Counted from the stretch's first letter, positions 23,978 through 32,952 are shown. The stretch is 42,675 bases of DNA from Pseudomonas sp. 14P_8.1_Bac3 (GCF_025466085.1 NZ_JANLOD010000031.1:1-42675); one strand, 5' to 3'. Translations and numbers: made by a program. The notes: a model not told the origin generated them from the sequence alone.

Positions 23978-24586
23978 ATGACAGCTCCACAGCGCCTGAC
24001 CGACCGAAAACGCGATGCGATCATCCAAGCGGCGATTGTCGAATTCCGTGCCAATGGTTTCGACATCACCAGCATGGACAAGATCGCCGCCACCGCAGGC
24101 GTGTCGAAGCGCACGGTGTACAACCACTTCCCGAGCAAGGAAGAGTTGTTCGCCGAAATCCTCAATCAATTGTGGACACGGGTGACGGCAGAACTGGATA
24201 CGTCCTACCGCCCTGAGCTGTCCCTGCGCGAGCAAATGCGCCGGATGCTGATGGCGAAAGTGCAGATGATCGGCGATGAAAATTTTCTCGACCTGGCGCG
24301 CGTGGCCATCGCGGCGACGATCCACTCCCAGGAGCGTGCGCAGGACATGATCGCCAGAATGGGTAAACGCGAAGAAGGCCTGACCGTGTGGATTCGCGCC
24401 GCTCAGGCCGATGGACGCTTGAAGCCGGTCGATCCGGAATTCGCCGCCCAACAGGTCCAGGGAATGCTCAAGTCGTTTGCCTTCTGGCCACAGATCTCGA
24501 TGGGGCAACCCAGCCTTTCGCCCGAGATGCAGACCACCGTGGTGGAGTCCGCGCTGGACATGTTCCTGGCTTGCTATCAGCTCTAG
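23978..24586 (+). CDS. TetR-family regulator
   Basis: 202 residues. The N-terminal helix-turn-helix is clear (RDAIIQAAIVEFRANGFDITSMDKIAATAGVSKRTVYNHFPSKEELF, residues about 11-57). The C-terminal ligand domain (AtuR/AefR-like, IHSQERAQDMIARMGKREEG) is of the type found in regulators of membrane and fatty-acid stress genes. The ATG at 23978 is preferred over 23924. Divergent from the MBL gene, with a shared palindromic operator. Confidence 0.88.
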   Translation: MTAPQRLTDRKRDAIIQAAIVEFRANGFDITSMDKIAATAGVSKRTVYNHFPSKEELFAEILNQLWTRVTAELDTSYRPELSLREQMRRMLMAKVQMIGDENFLDLARVAIAATIHSQERAQDMIARMGKREEGLTVWIRAAQADGRLKPVDPEFAAQQVQGMLKSFAFWPQISMGQPSLSPEMQTTVVESALDMFLACYQL

Positions 24587-24743
24587 GCCCAGCGTTCATT
24601 AAGCCTTGATAGCGTTAAATGGCTTCGAAGGACACTGATTATTCCCGCTGGAATAAATGACAATGTCCGCCGAATTACCGATGAACGGTAGCTCTGAAAT
24701 AAACACGGCAGTGTGTTTCAGAATGAATCTGGCGCAGGACATT

Positions 24744-25820
24744 ATGGAAAACCAACGCGGCAAGGGCTTGTCATTCGCCAGACGTATCTATTTGCCCAGA
24801 ACTATTGGCATGAGCATCGGCAGCATCAGCGTGGCCGCCGGACTGTACCCGCTGAGCCTGCCGAGTTGGGTCTGGGTTCTGCTGCTATTCAATGGCCTGG
24901 TCTGGCCACATGTTGCTTATCAACTGTCGACTCGCTCGAGCTTTCCCTACAAGGCAGAACGCCGAAATCTGCTCTACGATTCGCTGTCAGGCGGTTTCTG
25001 GGTGGCGACCTTTCAGTTCAACCCACTCATCACTGTGACCATCCTTTCGATGATGGCGATGAACAATGTCGCGGCCGGTGGTCAGCGCCTGTTCATCCAA
25101 GGCAGCCTCGCCCAGGTGGCGGGAGGGGCCGTTTCGTTGCTGCTGCTCGGCGCAGCCTTTACTCCCTCTGCCACGCAGATGCAGGTATGGGCGTGCCTAC
25201 CGATGCTCACGTTCTATCCGCTGGCATTGGGCATGGTTTGCTATCGCCTGGCGATCAAGCTGTCGGAACACAAGCGCGCCTTGAGTGCCCTGAGCCGTAC
25301 GGACAGCCTGACCGGCCTGCTCAACCACGGCGCGTGGAAAGACTCGCTGCAAATGCAATTCCAGCAGTGTCGCGAACATCAACAGCCGGCTGCGATTGCT
25401 TTGATCGACATCGATCACTTCAAACCCATCAACGACACCTACGGGCACATCGTCGGTGACTCGGTGCTGCGCCAGTTGAGTGCCGAGCTCAAGCGCAACC
25501 TGCGCGAATGCGATCTGGCCGGGCGTTATGGCGGTGACGAGTTTTGCGTGATCCTGCCCGATATGCCGCTGCATAAGGCCCGGGATGTCATGGAACGCCT
25601 ACGGGAAGTGCTGCATGACTACCGACATCACCAGGTGCCGGAATTGCGGGTCAGCCTGAGCATTGGCCTGGCCGCGTTCCATCCGTCGTTCACCGATGCG
25701 ATTGCCTGGCTCGATGTCGCGGACAAGGCGCTCTACACCGCAAAAAATACCGGTCGCAACAAAATCAGCATTGCCACTGGCGAAACCCATCGCAACGCCG
25801 AGGTCACGTTGGCGATTTGA
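24744..25820 (+). CDS. MASE2-type membrane diguanylate cyclase
   Basis: 358 residues from 24744 (AGGA ribosome-binding site); an upstream ATG at 24657 is possible, but its 29 codons have poor third-position GC. The N-terminal ~170 residues are a MASE2 membrane sensor (FARRIYLPRTIGMSIG and several hydrophobic helices), as in AdrA/DgcC of enterics. The C-terminal GGDEF domain has GGDEF at 263-267 and an intact I-site RECD (254-257), so it is product-inhibited. It makes c-di-GMP at the inner membrane. No partner gene is adjacent. Confidence 0.88.
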   Translation: MENQRGKGLSFARRIYLPRTIGMSIGSISVAAGLYPLSLPSWVWVLLLFNGLVWPHVAYQLSTRSSFPYKAERRNLLYDSLSGGFWVATFQFNPLITVTILSMMAMNNVAAGGQRLFIQGSLAQVAGGAVSLLLLGAAFTPSATQMQVWACLPMLTFYPLALGMVCYRLAIKLSEHKRALSALSRTDSLTGLLNHGAWKDSLQMQFQQCREHQQPAAIALIDIDHFKPINDTYGHIVGDSVLRQLSAELKRNLRECDLAGRYGGDEFCVILPDMPLHKARDVMERLREVLHDYRHHQVPELRVSLSIGLAAFHPSFTDAIAWLDVADKALYTAKNTGRNKISIATGETHRNAEVTLAI

Positions 25821-25891
25821 GCAAAGCTGCGCGGGGTGGCGGTGGGCAGCGCTATAGTGAGCGTCAGCCCCAAGCCCTAGCAGAGAGCATC

Positions 25892-26422
25892 ATGACCACT
25901 GACAGCAAAGCCAAAGCGCCCGTCGATCACCTGCGCTTCCATCGGTCCCACGCCCACCTGGCACCGACCTTCGGCAACGACAAGTTTGCCCTGCGCGCCG
26001 AAGCCTTCGCGCGGTTCTTCGGCACGCCGACCTTTCTCGGGGCGCAGACGCTGATCGTGGTGTTATGGGTGTGCCTCAACCTGTTCGGCGTGGCGCACTT
26101 CGACCTGTACCCGTTCATCCTCCTGAACCTGGCGTTCAGCCTGCAATCGGCGTATGCCGCGCCGCTGATTTTGCTGGCCCAGACCCGCCAGGCAGCGCGG
26201 GACAAAGCCCAGTCCGACGCCGATGCGCAACACCGCGAAGCACTGGCCGTGGCCAACAGTGAGCGCCAGGCCCAGGCGGCGCAGAACACCGCGCAATTGC
26301 TCGAACTGCTCGAACAAAACACCCGGCTCACCGAAATGACCAAGACACTCACCGAACGCATCGAAAGCCTGACGTCGGAGATGCATCAGCACTTCGTGCG
26401 CAAGGATTCGCCGAACCACTGA
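25892..26422 (+). CDS. DUF1003 membrane protein
   Basis: 176 residues. Two hydrophobic helices (TLIVVLWVCLNLFGV and PFILLNLAFSLQSAYAAPLILL) match DUF1003, followed by a long Ala/Gln/Glu-rich coiled coil (residues about 95-165). The family is of unknown function; cyclic-nucleotide or membrane-stress roles have been suggested for some members. It ends one base before the opposing small gene stops, so the two are convergent and back-to-back. Confidence 0.85.
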   Translation: MTTDSKAKAPVDHLRFHRSHAHLAPTFGNDKFALRAEAFARFFGTPTFLGAQTLIVVLWVCLNLFGVAHFDLYPFILLNLAFSLQSAYAAPLILLAQTRQAARDKAQSDADAQHREALAVANSERQAQAAQNTAQLLELLEQNTRLTEMTKTLTERIESLTSEMHQHFVRKDSPNH

Positions 26423-26734
26423 TCAACGGATTATCAATTTGTCGTCGGGCACTTGAAGCAGTGCGACTGCACGCTCCCGCCAGCGTTTTTTATAGCCGGG
26501 TGTCGAGGTTTCGTTGTTGCCGTCCAGCACAATCTGGATCACGCCCTTCTGGCAAATCGTGAACACCCGCTGAACACCGACCGCCCGTCCACCGTCCTCG
26601 ATGATTGCCTGCGCCAACTGCGCTTGCGTGTCGCTGCCGAGAAACTTCCCGCCACAGGTGAACGGTTGCGCTACGGCCGGCCACACCCCCGCGCACAAAC
26701 ACAACACCCATAGCTTTCCTGCTGTTTTCTTCAT
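26423..26734 (-). CDS. Small exported protein, unrecognised
   Basis: 103 residues with a signal peptide (KLWVLCLCAGVWPAVA). The mature part has two cysteines (FTCGGK and TICQKG) and a pattern (QAQLAQAIIEDGGRAVGVQRVFTICQKG) I do not recognise. Probably periplasmic. Its 3' end abuts the convergent DUF1003 gene. No partner is seen. Confidence 0.75.
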   Translation of the reverse strand: MKKTAGKLWVLCLCAGVWPAVAQPFTCGGKFLGSDTQAQLAQAIIEDGGRAVGVQRVFTICQKGVIQIVLDGNNETSTPGYKKRWRERAVALLQVPDDKLIIR

Positions 26735-26923
26735 GGTGATCCCTCTCCATTGCTTAAAGGTTCAGTCGAATGACTGACATGAAACTAGAGGTCAGCCGGG
26801 GTCTTCACAATCAGAAAAGTCGACACCTGCCCCAGGTTAAAAGCGCTCGACGTTGAAGGCTTTTTCCGGGGAAGCGGTCCCTCTATAGTGGGTTCAAGGA
26901 ATCAACGAGCGTCGAGAGCACTT

Positions 26924-27652
26924 ATGGAAAACCGTACCCTTCACATCGCCCTGATCGGCGATTACGACCCGCAAGTCACCGCGCACCAGGCCATCCCCGT
27001 TGCCCTCGGCATGGCGGCCGAACACGCAAAGCTGGATGTGCAATTCCAGTGGTTGGCCACTGATCACATCAGCGGCGATACAGCGTTGGAAGAATTCGAC
27101 GGTTTCTGGTGCGTACCGGCCAGTCCCTACCGCGACATGGACGGCGCCCTGCGCGCGATCCGCTTTGCCCGCGTTCAGCAGCGACCGTTCCTCGGGACAT
27201 GTGGCGGTTTTCAACATGCCGTCCTTGAATACGCTCGCAATGTGCTGGGCTGGGAAGATGCCGAGCACGGCGAGACATCACCGGAGGCGACGCGAGCGTT
27301 GCTGACGCCGCTGACCTGTTCGTTGGTGGAAGCCGTCGACAGCATTCATCTGGTTGAAGGCTCGTTGCTTGCCAAAGCGTACGAAAAGGCTGAGATTCGC
27401 GAAGGTTACCGCTGCCGTTACGGTGTGAATCCTGAGTTTGAACGGGCGTTATTGAGCCAACAGCTGTGCGCCGTCGGGCATGATTCTTCAGGGGATTTGC
27501 GGGCGGTGGAGTTGCGGGGGCATCCGTTTTTTGTCGCGACGCTGTTTCAACCGGAACGTGCTGCGTTAAACGGGGTGTTGCCACCGTTGGTGAGTGCGTT
27601 GGTCGAAGTGTGTGCAAGACTGAATGGGCCTGAGCGCTCCAACAGTGGGTGA
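26924..27652 (+). CDS. CTP-synthase-C-terminal-like amidotransferase, catalytic His missing
   Basis: 242 residues, class I glutamine amidotransferase of the CTP-synthase type without the synthetase half. The nucleophile elbow is present (FLGTCGGFQHAV, C93). The usual catalytic 'FHPE' reads LFQPER here, so the His is Gln209 and only Glu211 remains. Similar stand-alone proteins are annotated as CTP synthase C-terminal-related; in some the Cys is selenocysteine. Without the His, glutamine hydrolysis is doubtful, and a binding or different catalytic role is possible. It is monocistronic, and a REP cluster follows it. Confidence 0.8.
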   Translation: MENRTLHIALIGDYDPQVTAHQAIPVALGMAAEHAKLDVQFQWLATDHISGDTALEEFDGFWCVPASPYRDMDGALRAIRFARVQQRPFLGTCGGFQHAVLEYARNVLGWEDAEHGETSPEATRALLTPLTCSLVEAVDSIHLVEGSLLAKAYEKAEIREGYRCRYGVNPEFERALLSQQLCAVGHDSSGDLRAVELRGHPFFVATLFQPERAALNGVLPPLVSALVEVCARLNGPERSNSG

Positions 27653-27673
27653 ATGCTGCGCTCTTCAGGCCGT

Positions 27674-27834
27674 CTTCGCGAGCAAGCCCGCTCCCACAGT
27701 GGAGTGGTATCGGGCCTGAATCCTAAGTCCACCCGAGTTCCCTGTGGGAGCTGGCCTGCCAGCGATGAGGCCATCACTTCAACATTGATGTTGACTGACC
27801 CACCGCCATCGCCGGCAAGCCGGCTCCCACAAGG
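27674..27834. repeat. Cluster of three REP elements
   Basis: Three copies in 160 bases: 27674-27699 ('cgagcaagcccgctcccac'), 27741-27769 (inverted, 'cctgtgggagctggcctgcc'), and 27807-27834 ('gccggcaagccggctcccac'). They differ in their inner stems, so this island mixes REP variants. Confidence 0.8.
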
Positions 27835-27887
27835 ATTTGCGGATGACCTCAGGGTATGAAAAGGCCCGCACAAACACTACACATCCA

Positions 27888-28214
27888 TCACCCCGGCACC
27901 AGCCTGCGCACCGCCGAAATCTCCGGCACGTCCCTTCGATCCATGTAAACCCGCAACGGCTCGGTAATGTTGATCCGGTCATCGATGTTCTGATCCAGCA
28001 ACAACTGAATCAACTCGCGCTTGAGGGTCATGATTTGTGCCGGTCCCGGTGCCCAGACGAATTCGCTGGTGGGGATGATGCCGTCATCCGCCACGTCCAT
28101 GCCGAAGGAATCTTCGCTGAAACGCACGATGTACTGGCCGGTCTTGCGGTTGAGGCCGACGAAGCCTTTGAGTTGGTCGGCGGCCTGGCAGATGAGTTTG
28201 GACGTGATGCGCAT
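27888..28214 (-). CDS. Conserved hypothetical protein (108 residues)
   Basis: 108 residues, soluble, no signal peptide. Readable stretches are AADQLKGFVGLNRKTGQYIVRFSEDSFGMDV and PLRVYMDRRDVPEISAVRRLV. I have the impression this is common in pseudomonads but do not recognise a domain. The ATG has a TGAGG ribosome-binding site. It stands alone; the gap to glpQ holds a possible hairpin but no gene. Confidence 0.65.
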   Translation of the reverse strand: MRITSKLICQAADQLKGFVGLNRKTGQYIVRFSEDSFGMDVADDGIIPTSEFVWAPGPAQIMTLKRELIQLLLDQNIDDRINITEPLRVYMDRRDVPEISAVRRLVPG

Positions 28215-28434
28215 ATAAACCTCACAGAGTGATCGGTGGTTTACACGCAGGGCAAATGGGTGGGCTGTCCCTCTGCCGGGGACGCTGCCGTGGCCAAGAG
28301 TACTGCAAAGAGCCGCACCAAGGCGCTGGAAAAAGCTGCTTTAAACACGTTTATGTCGGTCTCGCGATAGCGCCAGAGGCGTTCAGTTGTTAAAAGGGGA
28401 CGTCTTTGAAACTCTCTGCGAAAGGATCTCGACC

Positions 28435-29562
28435 ATGCCTGTTACGTTCACCAAGAGTGCCCTGCTGCTTAGCCTGATGCTCGGTCTCGGCCAAGCGCAG
28501 GCCGCCAGCGAGCCCGGCCCCACTGCGCTGGCGGCCCGTTCCGGCATCCCGCATCCGGCGGTGATCGCCCACCGCGGCGCGTCCTTTGATGCGCCGGAAT
28601 CCACCGCCGCGGCCTACACCGTGGCACGCGACCTGGGCGCCGATTACCTGGAACTTGACCTGCAACGCAGCAAGGACGGCGTGCTCTTCGCCCTGCACGA
28701 CAACAACCTGCAACGCACCACCGACGTCGCCAGCAAATTCCCCGAGCGCAAGGACAGCCCGGCCAACGCGTTCACCATGGCCGAGCTGAAAACCCTCGAT
28801 GCCGGCAGCTGGTTCAACACCGCTTACCCGGATCGCGCCCGTCCGTCCTTCGCCGGCCTGAAAATCCTGACCCTCGATGAAATCATCGACATCGCCCAAG
28901 GCAACCCGCTGCACAAGCCCGGCCTGTACATCGAAACCAAGGAGCCAAAGCAGTTTCCCGGCATCGAACGCGACCTCAAGGAAAAACTCCAGGATCGCGG
29001 CTGGTTGAGCCCTGTGGGTTCGAAACTGGCGAAAAGCGACCTGGCCGTCGGTCAGGGCAAAGGCAAAGTGGTGCTGCAGACGTTCGAGAAGAGCAGCCTC
29101 GAATTGCTGGAAAAAGAAATGCCGCAGGTGCCGAAGGTCCTGCTGCTGTGGGTGGGTGAAGGCAGTATCGAACCGAAGTCCAAGGTGACGTTCGCCGAGT
29201 CGGGCGACAAGGACAAAGCGACCTATTACGCCAAACAGGAACCGAAGGACAAAGCCGAATTCCAGCACTGGATCGACTACGCCAAGGCCGAGGGCGCGAT
29301 CGGCACCGGTCCTTCCGCCGCGCTGACCAAGGGTGGCGATCAGAGTTACTCGGACCTGGTGAAACCATGGATGAATCAGTACACCCACGATCAGGGTCTG
29401 TTGGTGCACGTGTACACCGTCGATGATGCGGTGGATTACCAGAAGGTCATGGATGCGGGGGTTGACGGGATCTTCACCAATCGCGCGAGTGAGCTGTTGA
29501 AGTTCTACAAGCGGCCGGCGGCGGCGAGCGTTGCGCAGTTGTTGAGCAATAACGGGTATTGA
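28435..29562 (+). CDS. glpQ: Exported glycerophosphodiester phosphodiesterase
   Basis: 375 residues with a signal peptide (SALLLSLMLGLGQAQA). It cuts glycerophosphodiesters such as glycerophosphocholine to glycerol-3-phosphate and an alcohol in the periplasm. GDPD motifs are clear: HRGASFDAPEST (H46, R47, E55), ELDLQRSKDG (E73, D75) and ALHDNNLQRTTD (H88). An AAAGGA ribosome-binding site precedes the ATG at 28435. No glpT or Pho box was found next to it. Length and motifs fit the periplasmic GlpQ type. Confidence 0.92.
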   Translation: MPVTFTKSALLLSLMLGLGQAQAASEPGPTALAARSGIPHPAVIAHRGASFDAPESTAAAYTVARDLGADYLELDLQRSKDGVLFALHDNNLQRTTDVASKFPERKDSPANAFTMAELKTLDAGSWFNTAYPDRARPSFAGLKILTLDEIIDIAQGNPLHKPGLYIETKEPKQFPGIERDLKEKLQDRGWLSPVGSKLAKSDLAVGQGKGKVVLQTFEKSSLELLEKEMPQVPKVLLLWVGEGSIEPKSKVTFAESGDKDKATYYAKQEPKDKAEFQHWIDYAKAEGAIGTGPSAALTKGGDQSYSDLVKPWMNQYTHDQGLLVHVYTVDDAVDYQKVMDAGVDGIFTNRASELLKFYKRPAAASVAQLLSNNGY

Positions 29563-29581
29563 GTCGGCACCGGGTCGAGCC

Positions 29582-29655
29582 CTTCGCGGGCAAGCCACGC
29601 TCCCACGGGTTCCACAACGACTCGGACCTGCAGGAGCCGGCTTGCTGGCGATGCC
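29582..29655. repeat. REP pair after glpQ
   Basis: Two related copies: 29582-29609 ('cgggcaagccacgctcccac') and 29631-29655 ('gagccggcttgctggcgatg'). The first has a 'ccacgc' in place of 'cccgc', and the second belongs to another variant. Confidence 0.7.
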
Positions 29656-29732
29656 TTAGGGAATTAAGCCTGAATTAAGTTGCCACAGATAATCTGGACT
29701 CACTTAAACAGCACACCCAAGGAACGAACCTC

Positions 29733-30041
29733 ATGAAGACTTTGACTGCCCTGTTCACCGCCGCTGCCCTGACCCTCTCCGCTGGCCTGGCCCAGGCAGA
29801 CGATGTTCCCGTCGACCAGATCCCGCAGCTGGTCAAAGACAAAAAGATCAAGCCGCTGGAAGAGCTGAACCAGATCGTATTGAAGCTGCACCCAGGCGCC
29901 ACGATCACCGACAGCGACCTGGACAACCATTTCAACGGCTACGAATACGAAGTCGAACTGAAAGACGCCAAAGGCGTTGAGTGGGACGTGGACCTGAACG
30001 CCGCCACCGGCGAAGTCCTGAAGAACAAGCAAGACGACTGA
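29733..30041 (+). CDS. Exported PepSY-domain protein
   Basis: 102 residues with a signal peptide (TLTALFTAAALTLSAGLAQA). The rest is one PepSY-like repeat (PLEELNQIVLKLHPGATITDSDLD, YEYEVELKDAKGVEWDVDLNAATGEVL). Such small periplasmic proteins are widespread in pseudomonads; some inhibit proteases or regulate sensors, but this one's role is unknown. It has its own terminator at 30055. Confidence 0.85.
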   Translation: MKTLTALFTAAALTLSAGLAQADDVPVDQIPQLVKDKKIKPLEELNQIVLKLHPGATITDSDLDNHFNGYEYEVELKDAKGVEWDVDLNAATGEVLKNKQDD

Positions 30042-30054
30042 TCCCCTGACAGCC

Positions 30055-30088
30055 AAGCCGCACGATTTTGCGATCGTGCGGCTTTTTT
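30055..30088 (+). terminator. Terminator after the PepSY gene
   Basis: AAGCCGCACGAT (30055-30066) pairs perfectly with ATCGTGCGGCTT (30073-30084), with a 6-base loop and a T-run. Confidence 0.9.
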
Positions 30089-30176
30089 GCGTCGACGCTT
30101 CAAGCAATCAAATCGCGCCCTCCAGTCCTTAGAACGCTAGAATCCCACCACGGTATTTACGCAGAGATTGATTGAC

Positions 30177-31355
30177 ATGGCGCACACAGCGGCTGCAGAC
30201 ATCGCCACGATCGGTCGAATCAGCGCCGTGCCGGCCATTCTTCAAGTGATCCGCGAAATGACCGGCCTGCGTTTTACCGCCGTCGCGCGAGTGACCGAGG
30301 ATTCGTGGACCGCTTGCGCCGTGCTGGATCAACTGGATTTCGGCCTCAAGGTCGGCGGCGAGCTGGATGTGGTCACCACGCTGTGCCACGAAATCCGCTC
30401 GGCCCACGTTTCGGTGGTGATCGACAAGGCCAGCGAAGATCCCCTGTACAGCAATCACCACACCCCGCGCCTGTACAAGTTCGAAAGCTATATCTCGGTG
30501 CCGGTGTTCCGCACGGACGGCAGTTTTTTCGGCACGATCTGCGCCCTCGACCCGAACCCCGCCCACCTCAAGGCCAGCGCGATCCAGTCGACCATGGAAT
30601 CGTTCGCCAGGCTGCTGTCGCTGCAGATCGAGGCCGAAGAAAGCCTGCAACAGACCGAAGCCGCATTGCAGCAGGAACGGCAAACCGCCGAGCTGCGCGA
30701 GCAGTTCATCGCCGTGCTCGGTCATGACCTGCGCAACCCGCTGTTCGCCATCGGCGCCGCCGCGGAAATGCTCCAGCGCAAATTTCCCAACCCGGCCAGC
30801 GACAAACTGGTGCGGCACATCCTGACCAGCGCCGCACGCGCCACGCAATTGGTCGACGACGTACTGGACTTTGCCCGTGGGCGCCTGGGTAATGGCATCC
30901 CGGTCAACATCGCCGCGTGCCCGGACCTCAATGAAGCGCTGCTGCACGTGGTTTCGGAGATACAAAGCGTGCATCCCGACCGGATCATTCGAACGTCCAT
31001 CGGTGATCTGCTCGGCCTCCAGTGTGATCGCGAGCGCGTCGCGCAATTGCTCTCCAACTTGCTGGCCAACGCAATTGCCCACGGCGATCCGCAAGGTGAA
31101 GTCGAGGTAATCGCGCAGGTCGAACGCGGCGCGTTGATGCTGGCCGTGAAGAACCAGGGGCAGATTCCCGACGCAGTGCTGCCACATCTGTTCCAGCCGT
31201 ACTCGCGACCGACCAGCGACATGCCGCAGGCCGGGCTGGGACTGGGCCTCTACATCGCCAGCCAGATCGCCCAGTCCCACGGCGGCCGCCTGCACGTGGC
31301 GTCGACCGCGCAGAACGGCACGCTGTTTACCTTCAGCCTGCCGTCAGCGGTTTAG
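30177..31355 (+). CDS. Orphan GAF-domain sensor histidine kinase
   Basis: 392 residues. Residues about 18-150 form a GAF domain (TGLRFTAVARVTEDSWTACAVLDQLDFGLKVGGEL... YISVPVFRTDGSFFGTICALD), followed by a coiled coil, a HisKA helix with phospho-acceptor H183 (VLGHDLRNPLFAIGA), and an ATPase domain with N-box NLLANAIAHG and G-box GLGLGLYIAS. It is soluble and phytochrome-kinase-like, but the GAF has no obvious chromophore Cys. No response regulator is nearby. The ligand or signal is unknown. Confidence 0.9.
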   Translation: MAHTAAADIATIGRISAVPAILQVIREMTGLRFTAVARVTEDSWTACAVLDQLDFGLKVGGELDVVTTLCHEIRSAHVSVVIDKASEDPLYSNHHTPRLYKFESYISVPVFRTDGSFFGTICALDPNPAHLKASAIQSTMESFARLLSLQIEAEESLQQTEAALQQERQTAELREQFIAVLGHDLRNPLFAIGAAAEMLQRKFPNPASDKLVRHILTSAARATQLVDDVLDFARGRLGNGIPVNIAACPDLNEALLHVVSEIQSVHPDRIIRTSIGDLLGLQCDRERVAQLLSNLLANAIAHGDPQGEVEVIAQVERGALMLAVKNQGQIPDAVLPHLFQPYSRPTSDMPQAGLGLGLYIASQIAQSHGGRLHVASTAQNGTLFTFSLPSAV

Positions 31356-31357
31356 CG

Positions 31358-31508
31358 TTACGCACTCAGGCGCGCCGTTACCTCATTCAACTGCCCCGAC
31401 AACCCGTGCAGGTTGTTGCTGGCCGCTTCGGTGCGCTGCACGTTGTCCAGGTTGGTGCTGGCGATGCTGGTGATCTCGGTGAGGTTGCGCGAGATGTCCT
31501 CGGCCACC
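31358..31508 (-). pseudogene. Remnant of a methyl-accepting chemotaxis protein C-terminus
   Basis: About 50 residues (VAEDISRNLTEITSIASTNLDNVQ, then RTEAASNNLHGLSGQLNEVTARL) match the very end of chemoreceptors of the Pseudomonas type. The rest of the receptor, including the signalling hairpin and sensor, is absent. Upstream the frame continues into unrelated sequence. It is a deletion remnant. Confidence 0.7.
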
Positions 31509-31700
31509 GAAGTCGGTTTCCGGAAATCGGCGTGGAAGGCGCGTTCTTCAGCGGTTCCGACCGCCGGTAGAAGGCACTTGGCCACGCCTCGAAGCCGTCA
31601 CAAAACTGTAAAGACACCTTGCGATGATGCGGCTCAAGTGAACCTGTGAAACCCGAGGCAGGCGCCTTCTCACAGCGCGATCCCATGACAGCGAGACCCC

Positions 31701-32723
31701 ATGAACCACAGCATCGACCAAAGCCATCGCGATCCGGACCTGTTCGGTCTGCTGTACGGTTTCAGTTTTCGTCCCGGCGAACGTGGCCGGGAGATCGATT
31801 CGGGCATGGCCTTGCGCTGCCTGCAACAACCGGATGACAGCGACGAGTTCCTCTGGCTGCACCTGAACCTCGCCCACGCCGCGTGCGAGCGCTGGATGAA
31901 AAGTCATCTGGCGTTGCCCGACGAGTTTTTCGAGGCGTTGCACGAAGGCTCGCGCTCGACGCGCATCGAGCATGTCGATTCGGCGTTGCTGGCGGTGGTC
32001 AACGACGTGGTGTTCAACCTCAGCAGCATGGTTTCTTCCGACGTGTCGACGTTATGGGTGTGCGCCCGCAGCCGGCTGATCATCAGCGCGCGCCTGCAAC
32101 CGCTGCACTCGGTGGATAAGTTGCGTTCATCGGTGAAGGCCGGTGAATGCTTTCGCTCGCCGCTGGAATTGCTCGTGCATCTGTTGCGCGACCAGGGGGA
32201 AGTGCTGACCCAGATCGTGCGCAAGACCAGCCTCAGCGTTGATCAGATCGAAGATGAATTGCTGTCCTCGCGGCTGTCGACCAACCGCGCGGAGCTGGGC
32301 GCCAATCGCCGGGTGCTGGTGCGCCTGCAACGGCTGCTGGCGCTGGAGCCGGGCTCATTGCTGCGCCTGCTCAACCGCCCGCCGCAGTGGTTGCAGAAAG
32401 AGGACGTGAAGGAGCTGCGCAAGTCCACCGAGGAGTTTGCGCTGATCATCAACGACCTCACCGCGCTGGGTGAGCGGATCAAGCTGTTGCAGGAAGAGAT
32501 TGCCGCCAACCTCAACGAACAGAGCAACCGCACGCTGTTCACCCTAACGGTTGTGACGGTGCTGGCGCTGCCGATCAACATCATTGCCGGTTTTTTCGGC
32601 ATGAACGTGGGCGGTGTGCCGCTGGCGGGTGACCCGGAGGGGTTCTGGATTCTGGTGGCGCTGGTGGCGACGTTTACGGTGATTGCGGGGCGTTGGGCGT
32701 TTAGAAAGCGCCAGGATTATTGA
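31701..32723 (+). CDS. ZntB/CorA-family divalent metal transporter
   Basis: 340 residues, CorA superfamily, with two C-terminal membrane helices and the signature GMN (FGMNVGGVP) at the first. The large N-terminal part is the cytoplasmic domain. It resembles ZntB (zinc) more than CorA (magnesium), but metal choice is not certain. The start at 31701 is preceded by a weak ribosome-binding site. The symbol is left blank because CorA and ZntB are hard to tell apart by eye. Confidence 0.85.
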   Translation: MNHSIDQSHRDPDLFGLLYGFSFRPGERGREIDSGMALRCLQQPDDSDEFLWLHLNLAHAACERWMKSHLALPDEFFEALHEGSRSTRIEHVDSALLAVVNDVVFNLSSMVSSDVSTLWVCARSRLIISARLQPLHSVDKLRSSVKAGECFRSPLELLVHLLRDQGEVLTQIVRKTSLSVDQIEDELLSSRLSTNRAELGANRRVLVRLQRLLALEPGSLLRLLNRPPQWLQKEDVKELRKSTEEFALIINDLTALGERIKLLQEEIAANLNEQSNRTLFTLTVVTVLALPINIIAGFFGMNVGGVPLAGDPEGFWILVALVATFTVIAGRWAFRKRQDY

Positions 32724-32740
32724 GCGCTGCTGAACTCCAT

Positions 32741-32808
32741 TCGCGGGCAAGCCCGCTCCCACAGTGAACGCCCGTGTATTCACTGTGGGAGCGGGCTAGC
32801 CCGCGAAG
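32741..32808. repeat. Near-perfect REP palindrome (REPIN)
   Basis: A 29-base REP arm (32741-32769) is repeated in reverse complement at 32780-32808, with one mismatch and a 10-base loop. It is the cleanest REP doublet in the window and would form a very stable hairpin in RNA or single-stranded DNA. Confidence 0.9.
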
Positions 32809-32952
32809 GCGGCGCACTATTCACCGCATGGTTCACATGAGATCGGATCAACGGATCAGCAAAATCCCCCAAACACTGACCTGACGCAGTCTCTCTGTAA
32901 CATTTGGCAACGATCATGACAGACACTCCATCCCTCCTCAGGATTGTCCGTC

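Noticed and set aside
28240..28300. Short GC hairpin upstream of glpQ
   Set aside because: Stem of about five pairs without T-run or conservation evidence.
32830..32952. Pho box upstream of the PiT gene
   Set aside because: The CTGTAAC near 32897 lacks the repeated second half, so no Pho box is claimed.
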